40,769 nt of DNA from an uncultured Sutterella sp. GTDB lineage: Bacteria > Pseudomonadota > Gammaproteobacteria > Burkholderiales > Burkholderiaceae_F. The position numbers were made by a program, and so were the translations under genes. Positions 17,112-26,913 of this stretch are shown here, one piece after another; position 1 is the first letter of the stretch, and each line of letters starts with the position of its first letter. The stretch spans positions 1 through 40,769 of the forward strand of contig UPZS01000016.1 of the NCBI GenBank assembly GCA_900538905.1, written 5' to 3'. The notes under the pieces were generated by a model. It saw nothing but the letters and a program-made list of their open reading frames with translations, was not told the origin of the DNA and made no database searches.

Positions 17112-18497
17112 ATGGTTGGAAAGAACACTTGGACAATGAGCACGCTCGAGCATGCGCTCGCAGGAGTCATTGTGCGCACGCTCGGCAACACCACGGGGGC
17201 TGATTTGGGTCCGGTGTGCACCGATTCGCGACAGGTGCGACAGGGGAGCGTTTTTGTTGCACTCAAGGGCGAGCGCTTCGACGGACATGACTATGCGGCG
17301 CAGGCAGCGCGAGACGGCGCAAGCGTCGTGGTTGTCGAGCGCGACACGGGGGCAAGTTGCCCGCAGATCATTGTGCGTGATACCCAAGAGGCATTGGGCG
17401 CCTTGGCGCGAGCCTGGCGCAGCCAGTTTGCCGTGCCGGTGATTTGCGTTGCCGGCAGCAACGGAAAAACCACCACCACGCAGATGATTGCTTCGATTCT
17501 TCGCTCTTTTGTCGGTGAATCGCGCGTTGTGGCAACAGAAAAAAATTACAACAACCACATCGGCGTACCGATGATGCTGTTGCGGTTTGATCGCGAAACG
17601 AAGATTGCCGTGATCGAAGCGGGGATCAGTCACCCGGGAGAAATGGCCAAGCTCGTGAGCTGGATTCGACCGACGGTAACGGTGATTACCAATGCGCAGC
17701 GCGAGCATCAGGAATTTTTGGACGGCGTCGAGGCCTCGGCCCGCGAAAACGCTTTCGCGATCGTGGCATTGTCTGCCAAGGGGACGGTTGTGCTGCCGCA
17801 GAAAGATCCTTGTTTGCCGTTGTGGCTTGACTATGCCCGAGCCCGAGGCTGCAGGATCACGCGTTATTGCGAAGGTGCAAGCGCCACGGCCAATCTGACA
17901 ACGCGCCGCGAAGGCGACAAGGTCGTGATCAGCGGCAAAAACATGCGAATTGAAACGACGCTTGCCATCGGGGGCAAGCATGCCGAGCACGATGCTGCGG
18001 CTGCGGCTGCCGCTGCACTTGCCGCCGGCGTAACACCCGAAGCGGTGGCGCGCGGTTTGGCTCGCTTTGAGGCGTTGCCCGGTCGCGGTCGTCGCCATCA
18101 GCTCGCCGGCGGCGCACTGCTGATTGACGACTCTTATAACGCCAATCCCGACAGCATGCGTGCGGCCATCGACGTGTTGGCCGCTCAGCCCGCGCCGCGC
18201 GTGCTCGTTGCCGGCGACATGGCAGAGACCGGAGAGCAGCATGCGGCCTTTCACGCCGAAATCGGACGATATGCCAAACAAAAGGGTATCGACAAACTCT
18301 TGGCCACGGGCCCGGATATGGTTTACGCCGTGCAGGCCTTCGGAGCGGCCGCCCGCCACTACGAAGCCACGGACATGTTGCTTCGGGCCGTGCGCGAAGC
18401 GGTGCGCACGCCTGCAAGCGTTCTTGTAAAAGCAAGCCGTTCGCAGCGTTTGGATCGCGTGGTGGAAAGTCTTTTGAAAGATCCCGGCAAGGCCTAG
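17112..18497 (+). CDS. murF: UDP-MurNAc-tripeptide: D-Ala-D-Ala ligase
   Basis: MurF joins D-Ala-D-Ala to the UDP-MurNAc-tripeptide in the cytoplasm. The 461-residue protein shows the substrate-domain block TDSRQVRQGSVFVALKGERFDGHDY, the P-loop GSNGKTTTT (about 115-123), the family motif ATEKNYNNHIGVP (about 139-151), and IDDSYNANPDSMRAAI near residue 340. A second in-frame ATG (17136) eight codons in is an alternative start. It is followed by a 98-bp gap before mraY, one of the two largest in the cluster; a TACAAT at 18528 there has no well-spaced -35 element. Confidence 0.96.
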   Translation: MVGKNTWTMSTLEHALAGVIVRTLGNTTGADLGPVCTDSRQVRQGSVFVALKGERFDGHDYAAQAARDGASVVVVERDTGASCPQIIVRDTQEALGALARAWRSQFAVPVICVAGSNGKTTTTQMIASILRSFVGESRVVATEKNYNNHIGVPMMLLRFDRETKIAVIEAGISHPGEMAKLVSWIRPTVTVITNAQREHQEFLDGVEASARENAFAIVALSAKGTVVLPQKDPCLPLWLDYARARGCRITRYCEGASATANLTTRREGDKVVISGKNMRIETTLAIGGKHAEHDAAAAAAAALAAGVTPEAVARGLARFEALPGRGRRHQLAGGALLIDDSYNANPDSMRAAIDVLAAQPAPRVLVAGDMAETGEQHAAFHAEIGRYAKQKGIDKLLATGPDMVYAVQAFGAAARHYEATDMLLRAVREAVRTPASVLVKASRSQRLDRVVESLLKDPGKA

Positions 18498-18595
18498 CGT
18501 GTTGCGCTTGTCAAGTACGTGCGGCAGTACAATTCGAACTTTTTTGAGGCGAAGCGGGGCCTAGAGAGACTTTATTCCCGCACAGGTTGATCCCG

Positions 18596-19750
18596 ATGCT
18601 TTTGTATATTTTTCAGTGGCTATCCGAAGACATTCGATTTTTTTCCGTCTTTAACTATTTGAGTTTAAGGGCGGTGCTGGCCGCGCTTACCGCCATGGCG
18701 ATCGGGTTTGCCGCAGGACCGGCGGTGATTGCTCGCCTTAAGGCCATGAAAATTGGCCAAGCCGTGCGCGGGTACGGTCCCAAAAGCCATCTGGTCAAAG
18801 ACGGCACGCCGACGATGGGCGGCGCCCTGATTTTGGTTTCGATCGGCATTTCCACCCTGCTTTGGATGGATCTGTCCAATCGCTTCGTGTGGGTGGTGCT
18901 GTTCGTGACGCTCGGCTATGGTGCAATCGGTTGGACCGATGACTATCGCAAGGTTGTGCATCACAATCCCGAGGGCATGAGCGCGCGTGAAAAATTCGCC
19001 TGGCAAAGCTTGATCGGTCTGATTGCGGCTGTGTATTTGGCCTTCACACTTTCGATGCCGGAAGAGGCCGGCGTCTGGTCGGCCATTTGGGCGTGGATCA
19101 AAAGCGGCTTTACGTTCAGCTCTCCGGGCAAACTGTGGCTCACGGTGCCGTTTTTCAAACAAATCGCGTTTCCCTTCGGCGTCTTCGGTTTCGTGATTTT
19201 CACCTACATTGTGATCGTGGGCACTTCCAATGCGGTCAATCTCACCGACGGTCTGGACGGTCTGGCGATTTTGCCTTGCGTGATGGTGGGGTCGGCACTG
19301 GGCATCTTTGCCTACGTGGTGGGGCGTCCCGACTACGCGCAGTATCTTTATTTCGAATACATTCGCGGTGCGGGTGAACTCGTCGTGGTTTGCGCGGCGC
19401 TCGCGGGAGCCGGACTCGCGTTTTTATGGTTTAACTGCTATCCCGCGCAGGTCTTCATGGGCGACGTGGGAGCTTTGGCCTTGGGCGGCGCCTTGGGGAC
19501 CATCGCGGTGATCACGCGTCAGGAAATTGTTCTGGCCATCATGGGCGGCATCTTTGTGGTCGAAACGCTCTCGGTGATGATTCAGACGACCTACTTCCGT
19601 CTGACGCACGGCAAACGTGTCTTCCTGATGGCGCCGATTCACCATCACTTCGAGCTCAAAGGCTGGAAGGAGACGCAGGTGGTGGTGCGGTTTTGGATCA
19701 TCACGTTTGTCCTGGTGCTCATCGGTCTGTCTACCCTTAAAATTCGCTGA
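18596..19750 (+). CDS. mraY: Phospho-MurNAc-pentapeptide translocase
   Basis: This inner-membrane enzyme transfers phospho-MurNAc-pentapeptide to undecaprenyl phosphate, making lipid I. The 384-residue protein has about ten membrane segments. Signatures are [13 protein letters not shown] near residue 65, the DDYRK aspartates ([13 protein letters not shown], about 114-126), [13 protein letters not shown] (about 212-224), [12 protein letters not shown] (about 288-299) and the histidine motif [16 protein letters not shown] 18596 is chosen over a TTG nine bases upstream because it gives the MLLYIFQWL start typical of proteobacterial MraY. Confidence 0.97.
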   Translation: MLLYIFQWLSEDIRFFSVFNYLSLRAVLAALTAMAIGFAAGPAVIARLKAMKIGQAVRGYGPKSHLVKDGTPTMGGALILVSIGISTLLWMDLSNRFVWVVLFVTLGYGAIGWTDDYRKVVHHNPEGMSAREKFAWQSLIGLIAAVYLAFTLSMPEEAGVWSAIWAWIKSGFTFSSPGKLWLTVPFFKQIAFPFGVFGFVIFTYIVIVGTSNAVNLTDGLDGLAILPCVMVGSALGIFAYVVGRPDYAQYLYFEYIRGAGELVVVCAALAGAGLAFLWFNCYPAQVFMGDVGALALGGALGTIAVITRQEIVLAIMGGIFVVETLSVMIQTTYFRLTHGKRVFLMAPIHHHFELKGWKETQVVVRFWIITFVLVLIGLSTLKIR

Positions 19751-19776
19751 TCAATCAGACGGTTAAAGACAAGCGT

Positions 19777-19809
19777 ACGCGCCGTCGGCCGACACGGGCA
19801 ACGGCGCGT
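19777..19809 (+). other. Hairpin in the mraY-murD gap
   Basis: ACGCGCCGT (19777-19785) pairs perfectly with ACGGCGCGT (19801-19809) around a 15-base loop, ending 21 bases before the murD start codon. Only a TT follows the stem, so strong termination is unlikely; a partial attenuator or RNA-processing site inside the operon would fit. Confidence 0.4.
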
Positions 19810-19830
19810 TTGTGTAAAAGAGAGGAAGCT

Positions 19831-21339
19831 GTGGCGCATATTCGCTTGGAAAACGGACGTAAGGCGTTGGTGCTCGGATGCGGCACGTCAGGGGCCGCGG
19901 CGGCTCGGTTTTTGCATTCCCGCGGCTGGCAGACCACGATTGTCGATACAGCCGCCAATCCGTCCGGTCTGAAGCTCTTTGAATCCGACGCATCCAAACC
20001 GCAGTTCGTTTGCTCGGACTTTAACGTTTCGCTCTTATCCGATGGCATAGATCTTCTGGTGCTCAGTCCCGGTCTGTCGCCCGAATTTTCCAAGGCGGCT
20101 GCGCTTGTGACGGCTGCACGGGAACAGGGCGCTGAGGTCGTGGGCGAAATCGAGCTTTTCGCTCGAGAACTCAAGCGTCTGGAAAAATACCGTGCCTACA
20201 AGCCCGTCGTGATCGGCATCACCGGCACCAACGGAAAAACGACGACGACCGTTTTGACGAGCAAAATGGCGGCCGCAAGTTGCTCTACTGTGGTGGCGGG
20301 CAACATCGGTCCGAGCGCTCTGATGGAACTTGACCGTCATTTGCAGGACAATACGCTGCCTGAAGTGTGGGTGCTGGAGCTTTCGAGTTTTCAGCTGCAG
20401 ACCACAACGAGCCTGAATTGCACTGCCGCCGCTTTTTTGAACCTCACCGAAGATCATGTGGACTGGCACGGTTCGATGGCCGCTTACGAAGCCGCGAAAA
20501 ACAGAATCTTTTCTGAAAAAACCGTTCGAGTGCTCAATCGCGACGACGCTGCCACCCTGCGCGCGTTTGAACCGGCCGTGTCCGTCACCTTTGGTGATTC
20601 GGCTCCTGAAAAAGAAGGCGAGTACGGCATTGTGACCGAAGAGGGGGTCGAGTGGCTTGCCCGCCGACCTCGTCCTGCTGTTTCCTGGAAAACGCAAAAA
20701 CAAGCGGCCCTTTTTGGCGAGACGCCCACGCAAGAACTTCTGATGCCCGTTGAAGCGCTTCGCATCCGGGGGCGCCACAACGCCATGAATGCTCTGGCGG
20801 CTTTGGCGTTGATTGACGCCGTGGGACTTCCCTTGGGACCGGCCCTGCAAGTTCTCAAAAACTACGAAGGCGAGGCGCATCGCGTGCAGCCCGTGCTGTC
20901 GGTCAACGACATCGAGTTCATTGACGACAGCAAAGGCACCAATGTCGGCGCCGTCAAGGCCGCGCTCGAAGGCCTGGGTAAATCCGGCCGCCGTGTGAGC
21001 ATCATTCTCGGCGGCGACGGCAAGGGGCAGGACTTTTCTCCTTTGGCGCAGGCTTTGGCCGACTATGCCGACTATGCCGTGCTGATCGGGCGGGATGCCG
21101 ACAAGATCGAAGCGGGCATTGCCTCAAGCGGAATCCGTCTTGAAAAGGCCGGCACCGATTTTGAAGCGGCCGTGCAGATGGCTTTCGACCACGCTGCCAA
21201 AGGCGGCGTTGTGCTGCTCTCGCCCGCCTGCGCGAGCTGGGATATGTTTGCCAACTATGCTGAGCGCAGCGCTCGCTTTGTAGCCAAAGCCAAAGAGATT
21301 GCGGCAAGCGTCTCCGGCAAGTCTGAGGAGGTTGACTGA
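19831..21339 (+). CDS. murD: UDP-MurNAc-L-Ala: D-glutamate ligase
   Basis: MurD adds D-glutamate to UDP-MurNAc-L-Ala in the cytoplasm. The 502-residue protein has the Rossmann start KALVLGCGTSGAAAARFL, the ATP loop GITGTNGKTTTT (about 123-134), the ELSSFQLQ motif (about 180-187), NLTEDHVDWHG, and IDDSKGTNVGA near residue 365. The start is taken as GTG 19831 because GAGAGGAA precedes it; an in-frame TTG lies 21 bases upstream. The stop overlaps the ftsW start by one base (TGATG). At 502 residues it is longer than E. coli MurD (438), mainly through loops in the central and C-terminal domains. Confidence 0.96.
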   Translation: MAHIRLENGRKALVLGCGTSGAAAARFLHSRGWQTTIVDTAANPSGLKLFESDASKPQFVCSDFNVSLLSDGIDLLVLSPGLSPEFSKAAALVTAAREQGAEVVGEIELFARELKRLEKYRAYKPVVIGITGTNGKTTTTVLTSKMAAASCSTVVAGNIGPSALMELDRHLQDNTLPEVWVLELSSFQLQTTTSLNCTAAAFLNLTEDHVDWHGSMAAYEAAKNRIFSEKTVRVLNRDDAATLRAFEPAVSVTFGDSAPEKEGEYGIVTEEGVEWLARRPRPAVSWKTQKQAALFGETPTQELLMPVEALRIRGRHNAMNALAALALIDAVGLPLGPALQVLKNYEGEAHRVQPVLSVNDIEFIDDSKGTNVGAVKAALEGLGKSGRRVSIILGGDGKGQDFSPLAQALADYADYAVLIGRDADKIEAGIASSGIRLEKAGTDFEAAVQMAFDHAAKGGVVLLSPACASWDMFANYAERSARFVAKAKEIAASVSGKSEEVD

Positions 21340-22565
21340 TGGGGCTTTTTTCTCGTAAAGAAACCCCGCAGGCGCCCGTCTATCGCGCTTGGGCCGATGA
21401 GCCGGTTCTCAGAGGCCGCACAACGAGCATGCGAGCCGACGGCTACGATCCCGCCGTGGTCTTTATCACGTTGGCGCTGTTGGCGACGGGCGCGCTGATG
21501 GTGTATTCGGCATCGATCTCACTTGCCGACAGTCCTCGCTACAGCACGACCCAGTACCACTTTTTGTTGCGCCATCTGAGTTCAATTGCATTGGGCATTG
21601 CCGCGGCCTACATCGTTTGCCGCGTGCCGATGCGCGTGTGGTACAAGCTTGCGCCGTGGCTTATGGCTGCAGCCGTTCTTTTTCTCGTTTTGGTGCTTGT
21701 ACCCGGCGTCGGCAAGTCGGTAAACGGCTCGAGACGCTGGATCAATCTGGGGCTCATGAATCTGCAGGTCACCGAATTTGCCAAGTTCGCGATTCTGCTC
21801 GGCGCCGCCGCCTTTACCGTGCGCCGTCAGGACTACATGCATTCCTTCAGCCGAGGTCTTGGTCCCATGGCGCTTGTGATGTGTTTGGTGGCGGGGCTCA
21901 TCAGTTTGCAGCCTGACCTGGGCGCCATCATGGTGACCGTGGCGATCGCCATGGGCGTGCTCTTTCTCGGTGGCCTGAATTTGCGCATCTTTGTGGTGGT
22001 TTCCATTGCCGTGGTGGTTGTGGTGGCGCTGATGATCTACGACTCGCCCTGGCGTGTGCAGCGCGTGATGGCGTATCTCGATCCGTGGAGCAGCGACTAT
22101 GCCCTTAACAAGGCCTATCAGCTGAGCCATTCGCTGATTGCTTTCGGTCGCGGCGAACTCCTTGGGGTGGGGTTGGGAGCATCCGTTGAAAAACTTCATT
22201 ATCTGCCGGAAGCGCACACCGACTTCATTTTGGCCGTATTAGGCGAGGAGCTGGGTTTTGTGGGGGTAACGGCCGTTCTCATCGGCTATTACGGCTTTGT
22301 GCGCCGCGCCTTTGCCATCGGGCGACAGGCCATCAAGCTTGATCGCGTTTTTTCCGGTCTTGTGGCCGAAGGCGTGGGGATTTGGATCGGTATTCAGGTA
22401 GTGATCAATGCGGGCGTTGCAACGGGGCTGTTGCCGACCAAGGGACTGACGCTTCCCTTAATGAGCTACGGCGGCTCGTCGCTGCTCTTTACGCTTGCGG
22501 CCGTGGGTCTGCTTTTGCGAGTGGACCGAGAAAACCGTATCCTCATGCGCGGCGGCAAGGTTTAG
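21339..22565 (+). CDS. ftsW: Septal peptidoglycan glycosyltransferase FtsW
   Basis: FtsW is the SEDS-family polymerase that works with FtsI at the division septum. The 408-residue protein has about ten membrane segments after a cytoplasmic tail of about 45 residues. Landmarks are GKSVNGSRRWINLG in the second quarter, EFAKFAILLGAAAF, SLQPDLGAIMV, and the PEAHTDFILAVLGEELG block with the conserved Asp, then TKGLTLPLMSYGGSSLL near the C-terminus. Its start overlaps the murD stop, and murG follows after 51 bp. Order and sequence distinguish it from RodA. Confidence 0.96.
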   Translation: MGLFSRKETPQAPVYRAWADEPVLRGRTTSMRADGYDPAVVFITLALLATGALMVYSASISLADSPRYSTTQYHFLLRHLSSIALGIAAAYIVCRVPMRVWYKLAPWLMAAAVLFLVLVLVPGVGKSVNGSRRWINLGLMNLQVTEFAKFAILLGAAAFTVRRQDYMHSFSRGLGPMALVMCLVAGLISLQPDLGAIMVTVAIAMGVLFLGGLNLRIFVVVSIAVVVVVALMIYDSPWRVQRVMAYLDPWSSDYALNKAYQLSHSLIAFGRGELLGVGLGASVEKLHYLPEAHTDFILAVLGEELGFVGVTAVLIGYYGFVRRAFAIGRQAIKLDRVFSGLVAEGVGIWIGIQVVINAGVATGLLPTKGLTLPLMSYGGSSLLFTLAAVGLLLRVDRENRILMRGGKV

Positions 22566-22616
22566 TGAAAACGCTTTCAGAGACAGAAATTTTCAGTTGA
22601 AACGAGTGAAAGAAAA

Positions 22617-23696
22617 ATGAGCGGGAAGAAATTAGTGATTGCGGCGGCCGGTACCGGCGGTCATGTGATGCCCGGACTGGCAGTGGCCCGTGAAATGCGC
22701 CGTCGCGGTTGGGACGTTCAGTGGATCGGTACGCAGACCGGCATGGAGAGCGGTTTGGTCGGGCGAGACGGCATCGAATTTACCGGTCTTGATTTCCGAG
22801 GGATGCGGGGCCGCGGCTTGAGCGGTTTGATTTCGGGGGCCGTCAAGCTCGTGAAGTCCACGTTTGCCGCCAAGAAATTTTTTGCTCGGGTGCGGCCGGA
22901 TGTGCTTTTTACCACCGGCGGCTACATTGCCGTGCCGGTTTGCAAGGGAGCCGACAGCGTCAAGACGCCGATCGTGCTGATGAACTGCGATGCCGACATT
23001 TTGATGAGCTCCAAGATCGTGCTCGATAAGGCAAAGCTCGTGGCCTGCGGCTTTGCCGGCAGTGCTCGCAGCGCCGCCAACGAGAAAGGGCGCATTACGG
23101 GCAACCCCGTGCGAGTCGAAATCGAGGCGTTGCCCGCGCCGGAAGAGCGCCTAAGCGAACGTACCGGACCGATGAAGCTCTTGGTATTCGGCGGCAGTCT
23201 CGGCGCCAAGGTTTTGAATGAAACGGTGCCCGAGGCGTTGGCAATGTTTGACGAAGACAAGCGCCCGATCGTGTTGCACCAGACCGGTAAGGGCAATGTC
23301 GAGGCCGTCAAGGCGCGCTACGAACAGCTGGGCATCCAAGCCGAGGTCGTGGAATTCATTCACGATATGGACAAGGCCTACCGTGAAAGCGACGTGGTGA
23401 TCTGCCGCTCGGGCGCCATGACCGTGAGTGAAATCTGTGCCGCGGGCGTTGCATCCATTTTGGTGCCCTTTGTCGTGAAGACTACGCAGCACCAGCTCGG
23501 CAACGCCCGCTACATGGCCGGTCACGACGCGGCTGTCTTGCTTGAGCAGTCCCAGCTTACCAAGGAACATCTCTTTGGCGTATTGATGGGCTTAAAGCGC
23601 GACCGTATTCTGCAGCTCGCGCACAACGCCAGAAGCCTGGCGCGCGCCAACGCCGTCAACGCCGTGTGCGACATGATCGAAGAAGCAGCCCGATAA
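22617..23696 (+). CDS. murG: Lipid II synthase (GlcNAc transferase) MurG
   Basis: MurG transfers GlcNAc to lipid I at the inner face of the membrane, giving lipid II. The 359-residue GT28 enzyme has the N-terminal glycine motif AAAGTGGHVMPGLA (about 9-22), a second G-loop LLVFGGSLGAKVLN (about 190-203) and the UDP-GlcNAc-binding ICRSGAMTVSEICAAGVASILVPF (about 262-285). The conserved QLGNARYM block follows. The ATG sits behind an A-rich GAAAGAAAA stretch rather than a strong ribosome site. murC starts 21 bp downstream. Confidence 0.97.
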   Translation: MSGKKLVIAAAGTGGHVMPGLAVAREMRRRGWDVQWIGTQTGMESGLVGRDGIEFTGLDFRGMRGRGLSGLISGAVKLVKSTFAAKKFFARVRPDVLFTTGGYIAVPVCKGADSVKTPIVLMNCDADILMSSKIVLDKAKLVACGFAGSARSAANEKGRITGNPVRVEIEALPAPEERLSERTGPMKLLVFGGSLGAKVLNETVPEALAMFDEDKRPIVLHQTGKGNVEAVKARYEQLGIQAEVVEFIHDMDKAYRESDVVICRSGAMTVSEICAAGVASILVPFVVKTTQHQLGNARYMAGHDAAVLLEQSQLTKEHLFGVLMGLKRDRILQLAHNARSLARANAVNAVCDMIEEAAR

Positions 23697-23717
23697 AGCC
23701 TTCCGGAGAAAAGAAAA

Positions 23718-25118
23718 ATGAAGTTTGTAGTCAAGCACATTCACTTCGTGGGCATCGGCGGCACGGGTATGTGCGGCATTGCCGAAGTGCTTTTGAATCT
23801 CGGTTATACGGTCAGCGGCTCGGATTTGTCGCAAAGTCCCGTGACGGAACGTCTGCAGCATTTGGGCGCCACGATTTATCAGGGACACTGCAAGGAAAAC
23901 ATTGACGGGGCCGACTGCCTGGTGGTTTCTTCGGCCGTACACGAAGGCAATCCCGAAGTGCAGGCGGCGCGCCGGGCCAATATTCCCGTGGTGCCGCGAG
24001 CGGTGATGCTTGCCGAACTCATGCGGTTGCGCCGCGGCATCGCGATTGCGGGTACGCACGGAAAAACCACGACGACGTCGCTTACCACCGCAATGCTTGC
24101 CGCCGGAGGGCTCGATCCCACTTACGTGATCGGCGGACGCTTGAACAGTTCCGGCGCCAACGCCAAACTGGGCACGGGTGAGTACATTGTGGCCGAAGCC
24201 GACGAGTCGGACGCGAGTTTTCTGAATTTGTCGCCCGTGATTGCCGCGGTCACCAACATCGACCAGGATCACATGGATACCTACGGGCACGATTTCGTGC
24301 GGCTTAAAAAGGCCTTCATTGACTTTATCGGCCGTTTGCCGTTTTACGGTGTTGCCGTGCTTTGCACCGATGACAAGAATGTCGCATCGATCGTGCCGAT
24401 GATCAGCCGCCGCGTGGTGGCCTACGGTCTGAATCCGGAAGCCGAAGTGCGCGCCATTGACGTGCGAAGCGAAGGCACTCGCATGCGCTATACGATTCTG
24501 CGACAAGGCCATGAACCCTTGCCTGTGGTTCTGAATTTGCCCGGCATGCACAATGTCGTCAATTCGCTGGCAGCTGTGGCCATTGCCACGCTCGTGGGCG
24601 TAAGTGACGAAGCCATTGTGCGTGCGCTTGCGGAATTCACGGGCGTGGGCCGTCGCTTTGCTCAGTACGGCGAAGTGCCGATTGATCCCGAACACCCGGA
24701 AAAGGGCACGTTTACGCTTGTCGACGACTACGGCCATCACCCGCACGAGATGGCCGCGACGATTGCCGCCGCGCGCGGCGCTTGGCCCGGCAAGCGTTTG
24801 GTGTTGGCTTTCCAGCCGCATCGTTACACGCGCACCCGTGACTGTTTTGAAGACTTCATCAAGGTGCTCTCGCAGGTGGACCGTTTGGTGCTCGCCGACG
24901 TGTATCCCGCCGGCGAAGATCCCATTCCGGGCGCTGGCGGCCGCGACCTTGCGCGCGTGTTGCGTTTGAACGGTTGTGACGGTTTGGTCTTTTGCGACAG
25001 CGCCTCGGAAATGCCGCAGGCCGTCCGATCAATCGTCGAGGACGGAGACGTGGTGCTCACGATGGGGGCGGGCAACGTGGCGCGCGTGCCGCAGGTGCTT
25101 TCGGGCAAAATCATCTAA
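23718..25118 (+). CDS. murC: UDP-N-acetylmuramate: L-alanine ligase
   Basis: MurC starts the peptide stem by adding L-alanine to UDP-MurNAc. The 466-residue protein has [21 protein letters not shown] at residues about 9-29, the ATP loop [11 protein letters not shown] (about 111-121), [14 protein letters not shown] (about 159-172), DHMDTYG, and [11 protein letters not shown] near residue 335. Length matches the family (about 470). It is preceded by GGAGAAAAG and followed after 18 bp by ddl. Confidence 0.97.
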   Translation: MKFVVKHIHFVGIGGTGMCGIAEVLLNLGYTVSGSDLSQSPVTERLQHLGATIYQGHCKENIDGADCLVVSSAVHEGNPEVQAARRANIPVVPRAVMLAELMRLRRGIAIAGTHGKTTTTSLTTAMLAAGGLDPTYVIGGRLNSSGANAKLGTGEYIVAEADESDASFLNLSPVIAAVTNIDQDHMDTYGHDFVRLKKAFIDFIGRLPFYGVAVLCTDDKNVASIVPMISRRVVAYGLNPEAEVRAIDVRSEGTRMRYTILRQGHEPLPVVLNLPGMHNVVNSLAAVAIATLVGVSDEAIVRALAEFTGVGRRFAQYGEVPIDPEHPEKGTFTLVDDYGHHPHEMAATIAAARGAWPGKRLVLAFQPHRYTRTRDCFEDFIKVLSQVDRLVLADVYPAGEDPIPGAGGRDLARVLRLNGCDGLVFCDSASEMPQAVRSIVEDGDVVLTMGAGNVARVPQVLSGKII

Positions 25119-25136
25119 TGCAAAGGAACGAGAAGA

Positions 25137-26090
25137 ATGGATTTCACAGCAACGATTGATCCTAAGTCCTTGGGGCGCATTGCGGTGTTGATGGGGGGCT
25201 TTAGCAGTGAACGCAAGGTGTCGCTTTCAAGTGGCTCGGGCGTGCTCAAGGCCTTGCAGGAGGCAGGATGCGACGCACATAAGGTTGATCCGGCTGAGAC
25301 CGACCTCATGACGCTGCGCGGACAGTACGATCGAGCGGTGATTTCGCTGCACGGACGCTTCGGTGAAGACGGCTGCGTGCAGGGTGTTTTGGAATACCTG
25401 CAAATCCCGTACACGGGTGCAGGTGTGCGTGCCAGTGCGCTTACGATGGACAAGGACACGACGCGCCGCGTCTGGGCGCAGTCGGGCATCCCCGTTGCCA
25501 AAGGGTTTGTGGCTACGAGCGCCGATCAGGCTCAGGAGATTCTGGACACACTCGGGGGCGACATTGTTGTGAAACCTTCGGGCGAAGGCTCGTCGGTGGG
25601 GGTTTTTAAGCTCAAGGGTGCGACGGTTGACGAAGTCCGACAGGCGCTGACAGAGGCGCTTCGATTCGATGCCAAGGTGCTCGTCGAAGAGCGTTGGTTC
25701 GGGCGGGAACTCACGATTGCCGTGCTGGGCGGCAAGGCTTTGCCGATCATCGAAATCAAGGCGCCCGAAGGCAATTACGACTATCAGAACAAGTATTTCG
25801 GCGACGTTGTTAAATACGAGTGCCCGGCACAACTTGACGCCGACGTGACAAACAGGGTGCTTTCTTCTTGCGAAGCGGCCTTTGCGGCAATCGGAGCGCG
25901 TGGCTGGGGGCGTATCGATGCGATGATGCGCGACGACGGCAACTTTATTTTGCTGGAATTCAATTCAAGCCCCGGCATGACGCCGCACAGCCTTGTGCCG
26001 ATGGCCGCGCGTGCCGTCGGAATGGATTATCAGAAGCTTTGCCTGTGGCTGGCCGCGCATGCCGCGCTCGACGGCGCGGCTCGCCGTTAA
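25137..26090 (+). CDS. ddl: D-alanine: D-alanine ligase
   Basis: This ATP-grasp enzyme makes D-Ala-D-Ala for MurF. The 317-residue protein begins with the conserved VLMGGFSSERKVSLSSG block (about 15-31). HGRFGEDGCVQGVLEYLQIPYTG (residues about 70-92) is the Ddl signature; the glycine-rich loop VVKPSGEGSSVGVFK, the EERWFGRELTIAV segment and the metal-binding LLEFNSSPGMTPHSL end the active site. Position between murC and ftsQ corresponds to ddlB of other proteobacteria. Confidence 0.96.
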   Translation: MDFTATIDPKSLGRIAVLMGGFSSERKVSLSSGSGVLKALQEAGCDAHKVDPAETDLMTLRGQYDRAVISLHGRFGEDGCVQGVLEYLQIPYTGAGVRASALTMDKDTTRRVWAQSGIPVAKGFVATSADQAQEILDTLGGDIVVKPSGEGSSVGVFKLKGATVDEVRQALTEALRFDAKVLVEERWFGRELTIAVLGGKALPIIEIKAPEGNYDYQNKYFGDVVKYECPAQLDADVTNRVLSSCEAAFAAIGARGWGRIDAMMRDDGNFILLEFNSSPGMTPHSLVPMAARAVGMDYQKLCLWLAAHAALDGAARR

Positions 26091-26105
26091 TCGGGAGGGC
26101 GGCGC

Positions 26106-26909
26106 GTGAAGCTGGCCCGATCGCTTGTTCGCATTGGCGGCTTGGCTGCGGTTCTCGCCCTGGCGGGAGTCCTTGTCTGGGGCGTCCTGCATTCGCCGTT
26201 TCTGGAAATCAAGACCATTGAAGTGCGAGGTCCGGTGGAAGCGAGCGGTTTGCAGGAAGTGACCCGTACGGTTGAAGAGGCCTTGTCGGGAAATGTTTTT
26301 ACCGCCGATATCGGTGCGGTAAAGCGTGCCGTTGAGGGGATCACCTGGATTAAGTCGGCCTATGTGTCTCGTCTGTGGCCTGATTCACTTTATATTGAGG
26401 TCAAACGGCATCAGTCGGTGGCGATTTGGGAGGACGGTCGTCTGGTGAGCGAAGACGGTGTTTTGTACGTCAGTAACGACGAGCCCATCGAGCGTCTTTT
26501 GCAATTGCCGGCGTTCTCCGGCGATCCTCAGTACGCCGAACAGGCCGTACGCTATTTGCCGCGCTTTAATGAAGAGGCCAGGCGTATTGACGCACGTGTC
26601 AAAGCCGTTAAGGTAACCTTCAGAGGCAGTTGGTCGGTGGTGCTTGAGTCCTCCCGGTTTGATTCGATGGAAATTGAACTTGGCCGCGCATTGACGCAAG
26701 GCGGACCGATCAACCGTCTGCGACAGGTGTTGGACAGCATGGATCGCGTTGTGGCGATGCTCAAGGCTTATCCGGAACGCATTGACGCGCGCTATAAAAA
26801 CGCTTTTGCCGCACAGCTGCCGCCGCAAGCCTACGCTGCTGCGCAAAGCGAACCTGCCGGCAAGTCGACTAAAAACCGTACCCGTTCTTCGAAAGCTCGA
26901 GGCCAATAA
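26106..26909 (+). CDS. ftsQ: Cell division protein FtsQ
   Basis: FtsQ is the bitopic scaffold of the FtsQLB complex. The 267-residue protein has a short basic cytoplasmic tail, one membrane segment (about residues 11-29, GGLAAVLALAGVLVWGVL), then the POTRA domain beginning IKTIEVRGPVEASGLQEV (about 37-54). The FtsQ beta domain follows, with the landmark WPDSLYIEVKRHQSVAIWEDG (about 95-115) and VSEDGVLY. The last 30 residues are Lys/Arg/Ser-rich and probably unstructured. The GTG start is preceded by GGGAGGG. ftsA begins four bases after the stop. Confidence 0.95.
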   Translation: MKLARSLVRIGGLAAVLALAGVLVWGVLHSPFLEIKTIEVRGPVEASGLQEVTRTVEEALSGNVFTADIGAVKRAVEGITWIKSAYVSRLWPDSLYIEVKRHQSVAIWEDGRLVSEDGVLYVSNDEPIERLLQLPAFSGDPQYAEQAVRYLPRFNEEARRIDARVKAVKVTFRGSWSVVLESSRFDSMEIELGRALTQGGPINRLRQVLDSMDRVVAMLKAYPERIDARYKNAFAAQLPPQAYAAAQSEPAGKSTKNRTRSSKARGQ

Positions 26910-26913
26910 CGAA

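Noticed and set aside
17007..18359. 450-codon minus-strand frame opposite murF
   Set aside because: It is antisense to a well-supported Mur ligase and has no recognisable domain.
18502..18533. Possible internal promoter before mraY (TTGTCA ... TACAAT)
   Set aside because: The spacer is only 14 bases, and an alternative TTGCGC gives 20; neither is a credible sigma-70 promoter.
23592..24821. 409-codon minus-strand frame opposite murG/murC
   Set aside because: Shadow of two certain genes, His/Gly/Arg-rich, without family resemblance.
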